This document shows, piece by piece, positions 26,801-33,901 of a stretch of DNA of 64,000 nt (the stretch's first letter is position 1; each line of letters starts with the position of its first letter). The position numbers and the translations under genes were made by a program. Where the stretch lies: the NCBI RefSeq assembly GCF_002954615.1, contig NZ_MSCJ01000003.1, forward strand, positions 1-64,000. Reading direction: 5' to 3'. The stretch is from Photobacterium angustum (lineage in GTDB: Bacteria > Pseudomonadota > Gammaproteobacteria > Enterobacterales > Vibrionaceae). The notes under the pieces were generated by a model that ran no database searches, had not been told where the DNA came from, and saw nothing but the letters and a program-made list of their open reading frames with translations.

Positions 26801-29800
26801 TTGTATCGAACTCATTACATAAGGTTAAAAAGCCATAAAATCTGCCACTAGAGCAACTCCCGCCATAGTTCTGCCAAATGTTGTTTACTTGGGGGTGACC
26901 AGAACTCGCCATACCATTTTGCCCAGCACAAGCTAATGGAGAGCCATTATGATTATTATCTCCCATTCCACCGACATGTGCTGGCGCGCCATAATTACCA
27001 TCACCAGTATGTTTTACTAATGGACACCCATTCGGGTTGTTAGGATCTGCTGATTCAAAATAATCAGTATAAAGATAATTTGCTGCGGTGATCATTTCAT
27101 CAACATCTAAGATACCGTCATTGTCATCATCGACATCAATATCATCCATTACACCGTCATTGTCGGTGTCTGTTGTTGATGCATCTCTATTACTTCTGTG
27201 TGTAAATGTCACTGGAACAGCATAGTCTTCCACTTCACCATCTGTTGCCGTATTCGTTGCTCGAGGATCCGAGTCAGAACCTGTCGCCGTTGTACTTAAA
27301 GTATTCGATGTAATACGAGCACGAAGATAGCGAGTACCAAATTTCGGCACGATTCCATTCCAGTTTATCGTTTCTGTGTATGTCCCAGATCCTGCATTAA
27401 CAACTGCTGTTTCTAACTCATCAACATCAAAAGTGCCGTTACCGTCACTATCAAACCAGACGTAAAGGTTCGCGTTAGTTGTATGATTATTTGTAACCGA
27501 AATATTAACACTGAAATTAGTATCATCCGCTTCTATGGTTTGAATTACTGCAATACTGTCTTCATCATTAATGCCATTTACTGGATCATCGACTGTATCA
27601 TCATCGGTTGCGTCACCATTAGTATCAGTGCCATCACCCCAGTTACCAGAATCAAGGTCAAGGGCTGTACCTAATTTAATATCGCTACTACTACCTAAAT
27701 GCGAAGCGCTACCAAAACTTGAAGGCGCATCACCGTAATCAGCACCACGCACCTCCACCATATAATCTTCAACTTCACCACCCTGCACATAACCAAACCA
27801 GTCATCAGCCGTTAGTGAGGTATTAGCAATACGCACACGTAAAGCAACAGGCCCTACAGTTAATGCCGTGATATTATTCCACGTCAATGTCACTTTATTC
27901 GTAAGGTTATTATTACCTGTTGGATAGTTATCAGCACTGAAAGACGTGTTAGAGAAAGGAGTACTATTCGCAGCAACATGTAATTCATCAACCACTTCAT
28001 TACTACTAAATTGACCATCACCATTAATATCTAACCATGCTACTAATGTCGCGGTTGAACCTGAGCTATTATTGACAGCCACATCAACACTATAAGTACC
28101 AGTATTAGAGAAATAAATTGGCAACGGTGTATTAATACCGGTTTCATCATCTGAGCCAGTTGTATCATCAGTATCAGCGATTGCACTTGGTATTACGGAA
28201 TACTCGGAATCAATAGTACTCGCACCTAAATACAAGCCACTACTGTAGTTATGAGCAGGACCATCACTTGCTATGGTTGTTTTATAACTATCAGGCGCAT
28301 CACCTAAATCAATCTTGTTGCTTGCTGATAAGAAATAATCTTCAACCTCACCATTAGACGCTACTCCCAGTGAACGCTCATCAATATTAACGGTACTACT
28401 GTCATCAGCAAGCATGTCTGTGGTGATACGTAAACGAACACCATAAGTAGTATTGTTTGATGTCGCGACATCATTCAACCAGCTTAAAGAATAGGTTTGC
28501 GTACCACTATTAGCAGGAATAAGTTGCACACCATAAGGTTGAGTTACAGCTTGTTGGATTAACTCATCTGATTCAAAGCTTCCGTCCCTATCCCAATCAA
28601 TCCAAGCATAGAGGTAGGCACTTAAACCTGAGTTATTTGTGACTGAAACATCAGCTTGATAACCGGCACCATTGCCCATTACAGGTAGAATGAGTGTGAC
28701 TAAACCGTCTTCATCGTTAGTCGCATTTAAATTATCACCATCCGCATTTGCTGATTGTAAAGAGCTTGTATCAGCATCAGGAGCTTGGCTACCCAAATAC
28801 AACGTCGTTAATGCATCAATGCTATGGTATGGACCATTGTTTTCAAAATCAGTTTGATAGTTATTAACCGCTGTACTACTCGATGTATCAGGTAAGTCAC
28901 CGAAGTCAACACCACCTAGTAAGATGCTGTAATCTTCCACTTCACCATCACTTGCCATACCGCCATAATCAGTAACTGTTAGAGGATCAGTCGATAAGCG
29001 GAAACGGATATAACTCATGCCTTCTGTTAAATAACGAAGCTGATCTTGATTGAATGAGTAGGTATAACTGCCGTTTTGACCAGAAGCAATAGTTTCCACT
29101 CGCCCTTCAATCGTATCAAATACACCATTACGATTAGCGTCAATCCAACCAATAAGATAGGCATTACTGCCAGATGTATTCCGAACATTTAAATCAACAG
29201 AATAAATAGTAGAACCGGAAGGAATGGGTAATAAGGTTGAAGTCACACCATTTTCATCATCACTACCGGAGAGATCATCACCAGAGGCATCCAGCGATGC
29301 TTGCGCACTCAGATCAGAATCAATATTTGATGAACCAAGGTATAAGTTAGCAGTGTTACTAATAAGGTGATAAGCACCACCTAAAGAAGGATCAACACCG
29401 TAATTATCAGGCGCATCACCTAAATCAATATCACTCATTATTATCAGGTGATCTTCTATTTCACCAATACTATCTCCGCCTATTGATGAGACTTCAGATA
29501 TATCATTTATTGCACGATTAATAAGGCGTAAACGCATAAATAAATGTGTGTGGTTGCTTGGTGAGATACCATTCCACTCTAACTCTGTTCTGGCTTGTAC
29601 CGCTCCTGCAGGCACATAAGCATATTGCCCTTCTGAATCTTCAAATAGACCATTACGATTAAGGTCAATCCAACCGACTAAGGTTGCCATCGTCGTTAAT
29701 TGATTAGTCGTTGGTATATAAAGTTTATAATCGGTAGATGAGCTTTGAATAGGAACAATATTTAATCCGCTCTCATCATTAGTATTATCTGAATTATCAG

Positions 29801-31991
29801 CATTCGCGTTTGCATCTTGAAGAGTACCTTGTTCTGCATCAGGTATCGTTGAACCAATATAAAGATTGTTATCGATAAATTGGTAAGGGCCACCATGCGC
29901 ATCAAGAGTGAGATAATTTTCAGCAGTTGTGGATGAACTTGAATCTGGTGCATCACCAAAATCAATATCACCAATTCGGATCAAGTAGTCTTCGACTTCA
30001 CCATCATAAGTTTTCCCTCCTTGGGTATTACACGTTTCCCCACTACTACATAAGCGCACTCTTAGGAAACGTTCGCCTGGTTGAACGCTATTTGGAATAG
30101 AGACAGGATAGGTATTATCACCAACAACAGCAGTGGTATCTGTGATCACTTTTTCTGTTGAGTTATCTAGAACACCATCACCATTAAAATCAATCCAGCC
30201 ATGCACTTGACGTCCGTTATCACTCTCTTCTTGAATATTTATGACAATGTCTACATTTGAACCAATAGAATTACCAAAAAGTGGGAAAGTTACCCCATCT
30301 TCATCATCTGTACCGTCATTATCATCAGCATCTGCAGCGGCATTTTGAGTACCGCCATCACCATCCCACAATGTGCCCAAGCGTAGATCTGAAGTGCCAT
30401 TTTTATTAGCATCTCTTTCAGCATGGTAAGCCTGATCACCAGTTAATAACGCATCACCAGTATCAGAAAGTACAGCGCTAACATTTAAGGCATAAATATT
30501 ACTTAATCCGGTATCGTCAACGATAAATAAACTAATTTTACGATTACCATCAATACCGCTGTTATCTTGGAAATATATCGAACGCATTAAGGCGCCAGTG
30601 GCGGTCGGTGTCGCATCATCGGTAGTAAAATTAATTTGTAGCGCAACCCCATCACCATCTTTCGCAGGATCTACAACACCAATTAAATCACCTTCATAAA
30701 AGACTTCATTTGTTACATTATCAAAGCGAATTTCTCCAGCGCCATCACCAACCGACTGAATATATACTCGCTCATTTATGGCATCTTGGTAGCTAGGCGT
30801 TATTTTTAACTGCCCAGTGTTATAGTGCGTACTGTCTAAATCCGTAGAAGTTGCATCATTACCATTATCTAAATGAACTAAATCACCAGAGAAGTAACCT
30901 GAAAAGTCACCATGAATATCATGCAATTCTGGCGCTCGTGGATCGGGAACAATATAAGTAACGGTGAAATAACTATCGACATAAGTTCCTGTTGTATCGA
31001 TCACTTGGAACGTCATTGGATAAATACCAGGATCTAACCCTGTACCTACAGGACCGGGTGTAAAGGTAAATGTATTGGGGGTAGGCTCTGTAAGAGCACC
31101 ATTGATATCACCGAGGCTAAGCACTTCAATATTAGTGCCTGTTACCGTAAAACTATAGCTATTTCCTTTTTTTACAACAACTTCATCACTTGGATAACCG
31201 GAATAGTCTGCTATTTCAGCAGCCCCTTTTAATTCCCACATAATATCGTAGTGGGTTTTTGATTTCATATTGCCTTGGTCATCATAGTCTTCGACGACGA
31301 TACCAGCACTATACAAGCCAGCGGCTAAATTACCTGAGTTCGTCCACGTTAATAAGCCCGTATTTTCATCAATCGACATACCACCAGGGTTAGCTCCTCC
31401 CCCTAGTTCTGAAGTATTTGCCATACGGAATTTTGTGCTATCACCATCAGGGTCCAAAGCAGGAATAAGTTTTTGGTAATTTACAAGTACCGTACCATCA
31501 GTATAACGTTGCGGTACTTGATATAGGATTGGCATATCTATTAAAGGTGAACGGTTACCATTTTTTAATAGAATTGTTGACTGAATACTCCAGCTACCAT
31601 TCGAGTTATTTTTTAACCCTGCAATACGACAACAAGAATTATAAGCAGCCGTATAAGTTGTATTTAAATCGAGATTTTTAAATACAATCTCTTTAACTTC
31701 TAGTCTATAAGCGCCATTAACATTTTGATCTACTGTAATTGTTTGACTAGTCGGAGATATTGTAGGAGATAAAGATACTGCCCCCTGACAACTAGCTCCT
31801 ATTCGACATGCTGTTTTTAAAGTAACGATAACGTCATTCTTGTTACCATCGCCATCCAAGTCACTTGAAACCCATGTCATCGCACCACCACGCCAGTGAG
31901 ATGCATAACTTGCGTTTGAAAATGAAGCAATAAGTAAGAATATTATAAATACAAAAATAATTTTAAGTATATTATGATTATCTATTCTCAT
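17889..31991 (-). CDS. Giant secreted multidomain GEVED protein, 4,700 residues, with L-type lectin-like domain
   Basis: The start at 31991 has AGGA nine bases upstream and gives a clear signal peptide (ILKIIFVFIIFLLIASFSNASYA). Domains in order, by approximate residue: cadherin/Ig-like N-terminus with SHWRGGAMTW and paired cysteines (30-500); GEVED modules, the first ending near 667, with 14 GEVED/GEIED signatures in total; a type-3-like calcium-binding region plus a cysteine-containing module (1,607-1,870); a propeller-like region (2,190-2,540); an L-type lectin-like domain (3,437-3,650) with GADGVTFTLQN and DFDTYANG ... NDH, matching the metal- and sugar-binding pattern of that family; a DUF6923-like region (3,840-4,140); a Cna-B-like domain (4,307-4,450); and a DUF11-like domain at the end. 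It lies 48 bases after a small exported protein gene. Inferred role: calcium-stabilised adhesin binding glycans. No anchor is visible. Confidence 0.92.
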   Translation of the reverse strand: MRIDNHNILKIIFVFIIFLLIASFSNASYASHWRGGAMTWVSSDLDGDGNKNDVIVTLKTACRIGASCQGAVSLSPTISPTSQTITVDQNVNGAYRLEVKEIVFKNLDLNTTYTAAYNSCCRIAGLKNNSNGSWSIQSTILLKNGNRSPLIDMPILYQVPQRYTDGTVLVNYQKLIPALDPDGDSTKFRMANTSELGGGANPGGMSIDENTGLLTWTNSGNLAAGLYSAGIVVEDYDDQGNMKSKTHYDIMWELKGAAEIADYSGYPSDEVVVKKGNSYSFTVTGTNIEVLSLGDINGALTEPTPNTFTFTPGPVGTGLDPGIYPMTFQVIDTTGTYVDSYFTVTYIVPDPRAPELHDIHGDFSGYFSGDLVHLDNGNDATSTDLDSTHYNTGQLKITPSYQDAINERVYIQSVGDGAGEIRFDNVTNEVFYEGDLIGVVDPAKDGDGVALQINFTTDDATPTATGALMRSIYFQDNSGIDGNRKISLFIVDDTGLSNIYALNVSAVLSDTGDALLTGDQAYHAERDANKNGTSDLRLGTLWDGDGGTQNAAADADDNDGTDDEDGVTFPLFGNSIGSNVDIVINIQEESDNGRQVHGWIDFNGDGVLDNSTEKVITDTTAVVGDNTYPVSIPNSVQPGERFLRVRLCSSGETCNTQGGKTYDGEVEDYLIRIGDIDFGDAPDSSSSTTAENYLTLDAHGGPYQFIDNNLYIGSTIPDAEQGTLQDANANADNSDNTNDESGLNIVPIQSSSTDYKLYIPTTNQLTTMATLVGWIDLNRNGLFEDSEGQYAYVPAGAVQARTELEWNGISPSNHTHLFMRLRLINRAINDISEVSSIGGDSIGEIEDHLIIMSDIDLGDAPDNYGVDPSLGGAYHLISNTANLYLGSSNIDSDLSAQASLDASGDDLSGSDDENGVTSTLLPIPSGSTIYSVDLNVRNTSGSNAYLIGWIDANRNGVFDTIEGRVETIASGQNGSYTYSFNQDQLRYLTEGMSYIRFRLSTDPLTVTDYGGMASDGEVEDYSILLGGVDFGDLPDTSSSTAVNNYQTDFENNGPYHSIDALTTLYLGSQAPDADTSSLQSANADGDNLNATNDEDGLVTLILPVMGNGAGYQADVSVTNNSGLSAYLYAWIDWDRDGSFESDELIQQAVTQPYGVQLIPANSGTQTYSLSWLNDVATSNNTTYGVRLRITTDMLADDSSTVNIDERSLGVASNGEVEDYFLSASNKIDLGDAPDSYKTTIASDGPAHNYSSGLYLGASTIDSEYSVIPSAIADTDDTTGSDDETGINTPLPIYFSNTGTYSVDVAVNNSSGSTATLVAWLDINGDGQFSSNEVVDELHVAANSTPFSNTSFSADNYPTGNNNLTNKVTLTWNNITALTVGPVALRVRIANTSLTADDWFGYVQGGEVEDYMVEVRGADYGDAPSSFGSASHLGSSSDIKLGTALDLDSGNWGDGTDTNGDATDDDTVDDPVNGINDEDSIAVIQTIEADDTNFSVNISVTNNHTTNANLYVWFDSDGNGTFDVDELETAVVNAGSGTYTETINWNGIVPKFGTRYLRARITSNTLSTTATGSDSDPRATNTATDGEVEDYAVPVTFTHRSNRDASTTDTDNDGVMDDIDVDDDNDGILDVDEMITAANYLYTDYFESADPNNPNGCPLVKHTGDGNYGAPAHVGGMGDNNHNGSPLACAGQNGMASSGHPQVNNIWQNYGGSCSSGRFYGFLTLCNEFDTTSPRCPPQNGGGALAFNGNFYRVLNTYLPTATLQGGVTYQLRVLMSQGPMTRTQGVINGTAINPNETIVGGEQYYTFDYTPATDEPLSQLAVKNNFVASGGLTSGGGNDYALCGVDFAIKDYIETVDTDKDGIDDHVDLDSDNDGIPDNVEAQTTAGYIPPNNDSLATYAANNGLNTAYITANYGQDGITPNNNDGTDNPDWRDTDDDNTETGDTDEANLTNVLSGTDSNLDGIDDAILPPPSPTAIWQSGIVNSSTGTIFTSNTDLLNYYPNNGAGEVLWRTSNGADHGDAPASFGDAVHNLINGGQQTFLGSVTPDADTGAWGDGTDDNVDATDDDTAGDPAGGIDDEDGLVTFTTMYAGDTSVSITVSATNNSAGNATLIGWFDSNHDGQFDSTEAEVQTVNAGTSNANFNFTFTTSSLNNGNYYARFRITTESLTDADFASTVSDGEVEDYQFVVTTNYVIQNCENSADLTQKWWVQGGNRAIIDFTNPDGSGYPTITQANGTNMATGAGGTEGTVTITDPLNGEVIAYGDGSNIYHGQTNAVISVPFPTGASADFPIAITPKPGGDLNKFYIFGNNFSQISAGELDFSTSSVSNLGTIQSSSGLESQLVVPHRNRSDSWLLTLNQSGQLQAYALTSTGISFSPVTSSVPGSNGSNSKGAMDYSPVTGKLAIAKDGISAIFIGDFDANTGQINNVISVTNTIARVGSSPRFSPDGQRVFFENAGGGDNGPLTYYDIATDTVTAVSGMPGTVQSLKFGPDGRLYAWRGTNLDVIENWATTPTYTTSLTLPGSIGVESLPEVYAYCNFTGGTVSPKDYGDAPDTGLGIGSNNYRTLASDGGAAHILDATVYLGTTAPDDDNGTLQNAAANADDNSATADEDGVSVTALSSASTSFTTSVIVNNTSGNDAYLYAWIDWDNDGAFDKSEALSANEIVVADGVTNGQETLTWPSIPNIAALNQTYLRVRLSTESLLDTVSGDNEDPRSFGTAAGGEVEDYRIAIGAFDFADAPDSYNTSSATNGAAHIVTSQLYLGDQQADTEADGVPDLLARSDDVNANPDDEDGINILVPVPLDATDYSTIVEATNSTGSDATLWVWIDFDQSGDFTAADAQSITVPDGTNQGQFTLTWTGLGAISLTNGMTYLRTRLTTDTLTSSDWGGIAGNGEVEDYLLAIGLGDLGDAPDSYGTDRVQLTTEGVGPMHIVETTPVVYLGVTPPDEEADGFVDGIDNTGDATDDDVVGADEDGVIIPPTVNAQPAVPVQFTTRVHTDANATLYGWLDFNRDGVFDVATEAATPLALTAADEDTDQTLSFNVPSDVLTGISYLRVRICRDTTDCSTPHGLADDGEVEDYKITLDVVYDYGDAPESAGFNTLESSLGTRHATGSPYIYLGTVPGDVDTDGFGDGTDTNGDATDDDTKGTGDDEDAFTVLPSYTKGSGTLTLNVACNDHDGTSDLSATVYGWVDFNMNGDLTDTGEFAQAACNDTSGTANGSASLTFNVVDDSGVGMHYLRLRITTDVLTQADIDLSAGDGEVEDYELSTRDYGDAPATYIAGGVASHHVGSNYIGAGVDVDTGHYTVVDGDNLPAGATGNGDDETGTTVVLYNTIANTGLKMAGSYIELDATHSGFVSVWVDWNNSGDWNQAGEQSINDMAVTAGNNILPIPTPSSSTGTQFWTRVRYCSTAGDCNTVTGISNDGEVEDHFVTLTDVSCLSLGSQFTMVSSANSFVDNNTNEIIITPNLNSQRGAFWTTDKFDLAAPFRVRFGIYLGNSDAGADGVTFTLQNAAAGNQAIGQLGGGLGSQGLDPAVTIDFDTYANGASYLDIANDHTAIYDPAPFPFTRIGTTTHDLDNIEDNQYHEVIFDWDPSTNTFDYYFDGVLKETLVRDFINQDFNGDSNVHYGFTGATGGAKNLQKVCIIDQTISFTEYDFGDAPDTAIGTANADYNTTKIDNGAMHVLHDYDDDGQVDIILGAELDTDDGSLQNPSATADDIENTPNDEDGVVYNTTMRPGDPETIQVTTLVDPDTDLTGLEVYAWIDWNRNGDWSDAGEQIVADNTATANAQTPYNFTVPANASLGYTYMRVRVCSSSGCNNPIGEAADGEVEDYRILVSTLSTVNTCDTIVQTKGNGSNFDYVAFDPTVDPVEFNSLVSPMGLTDYSNILGVNALGYNRINGLFYGLFRDGSSANEDFILFVTDRFGTDFIPLGKVYADGVQTFNHSGNGAVNFTDSQVLSRTGSGTNISGINRGDVSPDGQYLYVWSGTIDALIRIDLFTQQFTAITLSSTPNLDGDIAFNPNNNLLYSIDLSGGNYSEIDPSNGNVTTSAVTFNGLLPVDNSGGASAGGMVSDNGVNLYAFANGGNHDTDGDGSHDLTDRTAVYQLNVITGELVFVSEALDVSLSGNDAAGCYYSRDYGDAPDSYGEVYHTYLDNGSEGDAAFDGDPDLSLGSRWDSEFIQYSSVDALGDDNKGISDEQGVAMPASITVETSTLIPISVPQASGFLNVFVDLNGDGDFTDTGELIFEDEAINATLTNFDFNLDAGLTSGYDGDTFVRFRLCSAIGTCNSPTGDAPDGEVEDYKFDLINQIVLEGTVFEDNGTGGVTAHNGIQEGAERGIANYVVRAIFNDTPIAGYTMGQEIIRTTTLGDGSYTLVLAVQFADKDILLEVVPQAAWIDISEVDVTDPALGLVGKITNTSLTDSQMLINASAGDYLANIDFGKVTMPTLEPDNYTETEPGVPVFFSHKYNVNTSGSVSFTVANKNSSPTGYPWTEVLYFDANCNGELDPGVDGVVTNPTAVNADTTSQVCIIVKVTVPANVPLNAIYNYQLNADIVFSNTAVTNQVSDVDTIKVSFSQAGELEIEKTVKNITQNDAESRSNQARPGETLEYTIYFINNGSGPIDTIKLFDAVPEFTELTSVISCTSPATSLPASIVSCNVTTVDGTNQSGYEGGIEWELGGTLAPAERGHVTYRVTIK

Positions 31992-32039
31992 ATTTCTTAT
32001 TCCTATTTGAATAATTCTTTGAAAACAAAATATTAAAAA

Positions 32040-32822
32040 TTAGTCTAATAACTGATATTTAAGAATTCGGCTGGAACCTTTGTTATCAGTCATAGATAAA
32101 TACAAGCCCGTGATATCACCTTCAATAGGAAGGACAGCAATCGATTCAATCTTTTGATTTTTATTTTCTTTTTGAATATCTTTTGCCTCAAAGTACATTC
32201 CAATATCACGTCTAAAATGAATATAATCTAAATGTATAGGCGCAACGTAGTTTATATATTCTTGTTTGTTAGATTTATTTATTGGGATAAACGATGAAAC
32301 GTAAAGAGTATTATTTAAGGGATTAATTGCTAAATCTGAAACTAGGGCTCCTACACCATCATAACTAGGGGTAAGAATGTCGTAAGTTGTTACATTCACA
32401 AATCGGTTTGCATTATCAAAATCAATTAAGTCTGATTTATTAAACTCAAATAGCGTATTCTGAATACCATTATGACCAACTAAGTAAATCATATCGTTAT
32501 TTTCAACACTTCCAACAAACGAAATGTCATCCTGATGAGCTATAAATTTTTCTAACTGTGTGTTTAAATCGGAAGAATTTACTTGAGAAATGTATTCTGA
32601 ACTTATTAATATATCGTTGGTTTTATCTATTAGTTTTAATGTCTTACTTTCATTAAACTGATAAATATTTTTCTTGTTTTTTATTATAATCTTCTTATTG
32701 TTTGTAGATAGATTCACCGGAGATTCAAGAGATATTGCAAACTCATTTTGATATCTCAAAATACACGACTGCACAGAAGAAGAAACCAGTAAACATAACA
32801 ATATAATACTGTATATATACAT
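32040..32822 (-). CDS. Exported protein of unknown function, first gene of the giant-protein cluster
   Basis: 260 residues with a hydrophobic N-terminus ending in SSSVQSC, which is a weak lipobox, so it could be a lipoprotein or a plain secreted protein. The body is beta-rich, with short repeated strand patterns (DDISFVGSVENNDMIYLVG, and later DLAINPLNNTLYVSS), suggesting a small propeller-like fold similar to the propeller inserts of the giant proteins. The start is well supported by GGGAGGGGCT directly before the ATG. The stop is 48 bases from the start of the 4,700-residue gene, with no terminator between, so they are probably co-transcribed. I do not recognise a family. A role as partner, anchor or regulator of the giant protein would be a guess from position alone. 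Confidence 0.85.
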   Translation of the reverse strand: MYIYSIILLCLLVSSSVQSCILRYQNEFAISLESPVNLSTNNKKIIIKNKKNIYQFNESKTLKLIDKTNDILISSEYISQVNSSDLNTQLEKFIAHQDDISFVGSVENNDMIYLVGHNGIQNTLFEFNKSDLIDFDNANRFVNVTTYDILTPSYDGVGALVSDLAINPLNNTLYVSSFIPINKSNKQEYINYVAPIHLDYIHFRRDIGMYFEAKDIQKENKNQKIESIAVLPIEGDITGLYLSMTDNKGSSRILKYQLLD

Positions 32823-32989
32823 AGCCCCTCCCCAAAAACAAATTTACCCCTACAGAGAACAGGCAATTTTTACGCCAAGTAATCACGGAAAATATGACAT
32901 TTTTGAGGATAATTATTTCATAGAATAGTTAATTCCCCCCTCTCGGTTAGCTTTACATAAAAGGGAAGTTTGTCGCTTATAAATAAAAA

Positions 32990-33008
32990 AAGCCTCTATG
33001 AGAGGCTA
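32990..33008 (-). terminator. Terminator of the YheO-like regulator gene
   Basis: Stem AGCCTCT / AGAGGCT with a very short loop, followed on the minus strand by TTTTTTTATTT, 25 bases after the regulator stop. Confidence 0.88.
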
Positions 33009-33032
33009 TTTAGAACAAGTAACAGTTATTAA

Positions 33033-33686
33033 TTACGCTTCGTGGGCGCGAATTTCACGAAGGTAACGATAGATTGTATGAATAGATATATCTAATCCTT
33101 TCGCTGCAATTTGTGCACTATCTTTTAGATCAAAAATGCCTAATTCATGTAAACGAGTTACTATCTCACGGCTTTTTTTCGATGGCGGGATACTGCTATC
33201 ATTCACCACTTGTTCTCGCACATTTTCAATTGAACTGTGCATCATTTCATCATTATTTCTTGCGAACGTTTCTGATGTTACTCCAAACTCAAAATGCGAA
33301 TGGATATTAGGTAACAAACTTTGCATCATCGACTGAAACGGTGCGTCTAAATTAGAATTTACGCATAACATACCAATTGCTTTATTTTGTTTATTTCGAA
33401 TAATGGTTGTTAATGAGCGTAATGTTTTACCATCAGGACTTTTGGTAATATAAGCATCAGAAACATCTTTACCTTCATTCAGCTTTACTAACGCAATATT
33501 CGTGATTGGTGCACCGACTTCACGCCCTGTAATATGACCATTCGCAATTTTAATAATTGATGGGTTATTTGCATCCAAACAATGTAGTAGCACTTCTGTA
33601 TGCTCTCCCCACATTGCCGCAATACCATCAACGATATTCTCCATCGCACGGAGGATGTCGTAATCGCTTTCGGTTAATTCATTCAC
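33033..33686 (-). CDS. YheO/DauR-like transcriptional regulator (PAS-like domain plus HTH)
   Basis: The N-terminal two thirds match the YheO-like PAS domain family (ESDYDILRAMENIVDGIAAMWG, then GREVGAPITNIAL, SPDGKTLRSLTTIIRN and IGMLCVN). The C-terminus is a helix-turn-helix of the DauR/YheO type (SREIVTRLHELGIFDLKDSAQIAAKGLDISIHTIYRYLREI). I chose a GTG start at 33686 because AGAGGGG lies seven bases upstream; an ATG at 33728 has no ribosome-binding site. Relatives sense amino acids or their breakdown products, for example DauR for D-arginine catabolism. Its neighbours are a cysteine desulfidase, a RidA deaminase and an AzlCD exporter, so it is the natural candidate for regulating that set. 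A terminator separates it from cyuA, so it has its own promoter. Confidence 0.85.
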   Translation of the reverse strand: MNELTESDYDILRAMENIVDGIAAMWGEHTEVLLHCLDANNPSIIKIANGHITGREVGAPITNIALVKLNEGKDVSDAYITKSPDGKTLRSLTTIIRNKQNKAIGMLCVNSNLDAPFQSMMQSLLPNIHSHFEFGVTSETFARNNDEMMHSSIENVREQVVNDSSIPPSKKSREIVTRLHELGIFDLKDSAQIAAKGLDISIHTIYRYLREIRAHEA

Positions 33687-33835
33687 GCTTGATCCCCTCT
33701 TTGAACATAACGTTCCCAATGACTTCATTGTTATTATTGTATCAATAATAATACATTCAGAGTATCTACGTTTTTCTCTTTAAATGAAAATAAAGAAGAA
33801 TTCATAAAAACAGTGCGACTTTCTAGAAATAGAAA

Positions 33836-33884
33836 AAGCCATTGCATAATCATATCCCGATGAACATGATTACTTGCAATGGCT
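33836..33884 (-). terminator. Terminator of the cysteine desulfidase gene
   Basis: Outer stem AGCCATTGCA / TGCAATGGCT with an inner AATCAT / ATGATT pairing, just after the stop at 33902. On the minus strand it is followed by TTTTTC. Confidence 0.8.
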
Positions 33885-33901
33885 CTTATAATTCTTGTTA
33901 C

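Noticed and set aside
1..32000. Recurrent CATCACCATCATC-like DNA words that could look like a microsatellite or CRISPR array
   Set aside because: They are the reverse complement of DDGD/DNDG codons at the repeated protein modules; spacing is irregular and there is no repeat-spacer pattern.
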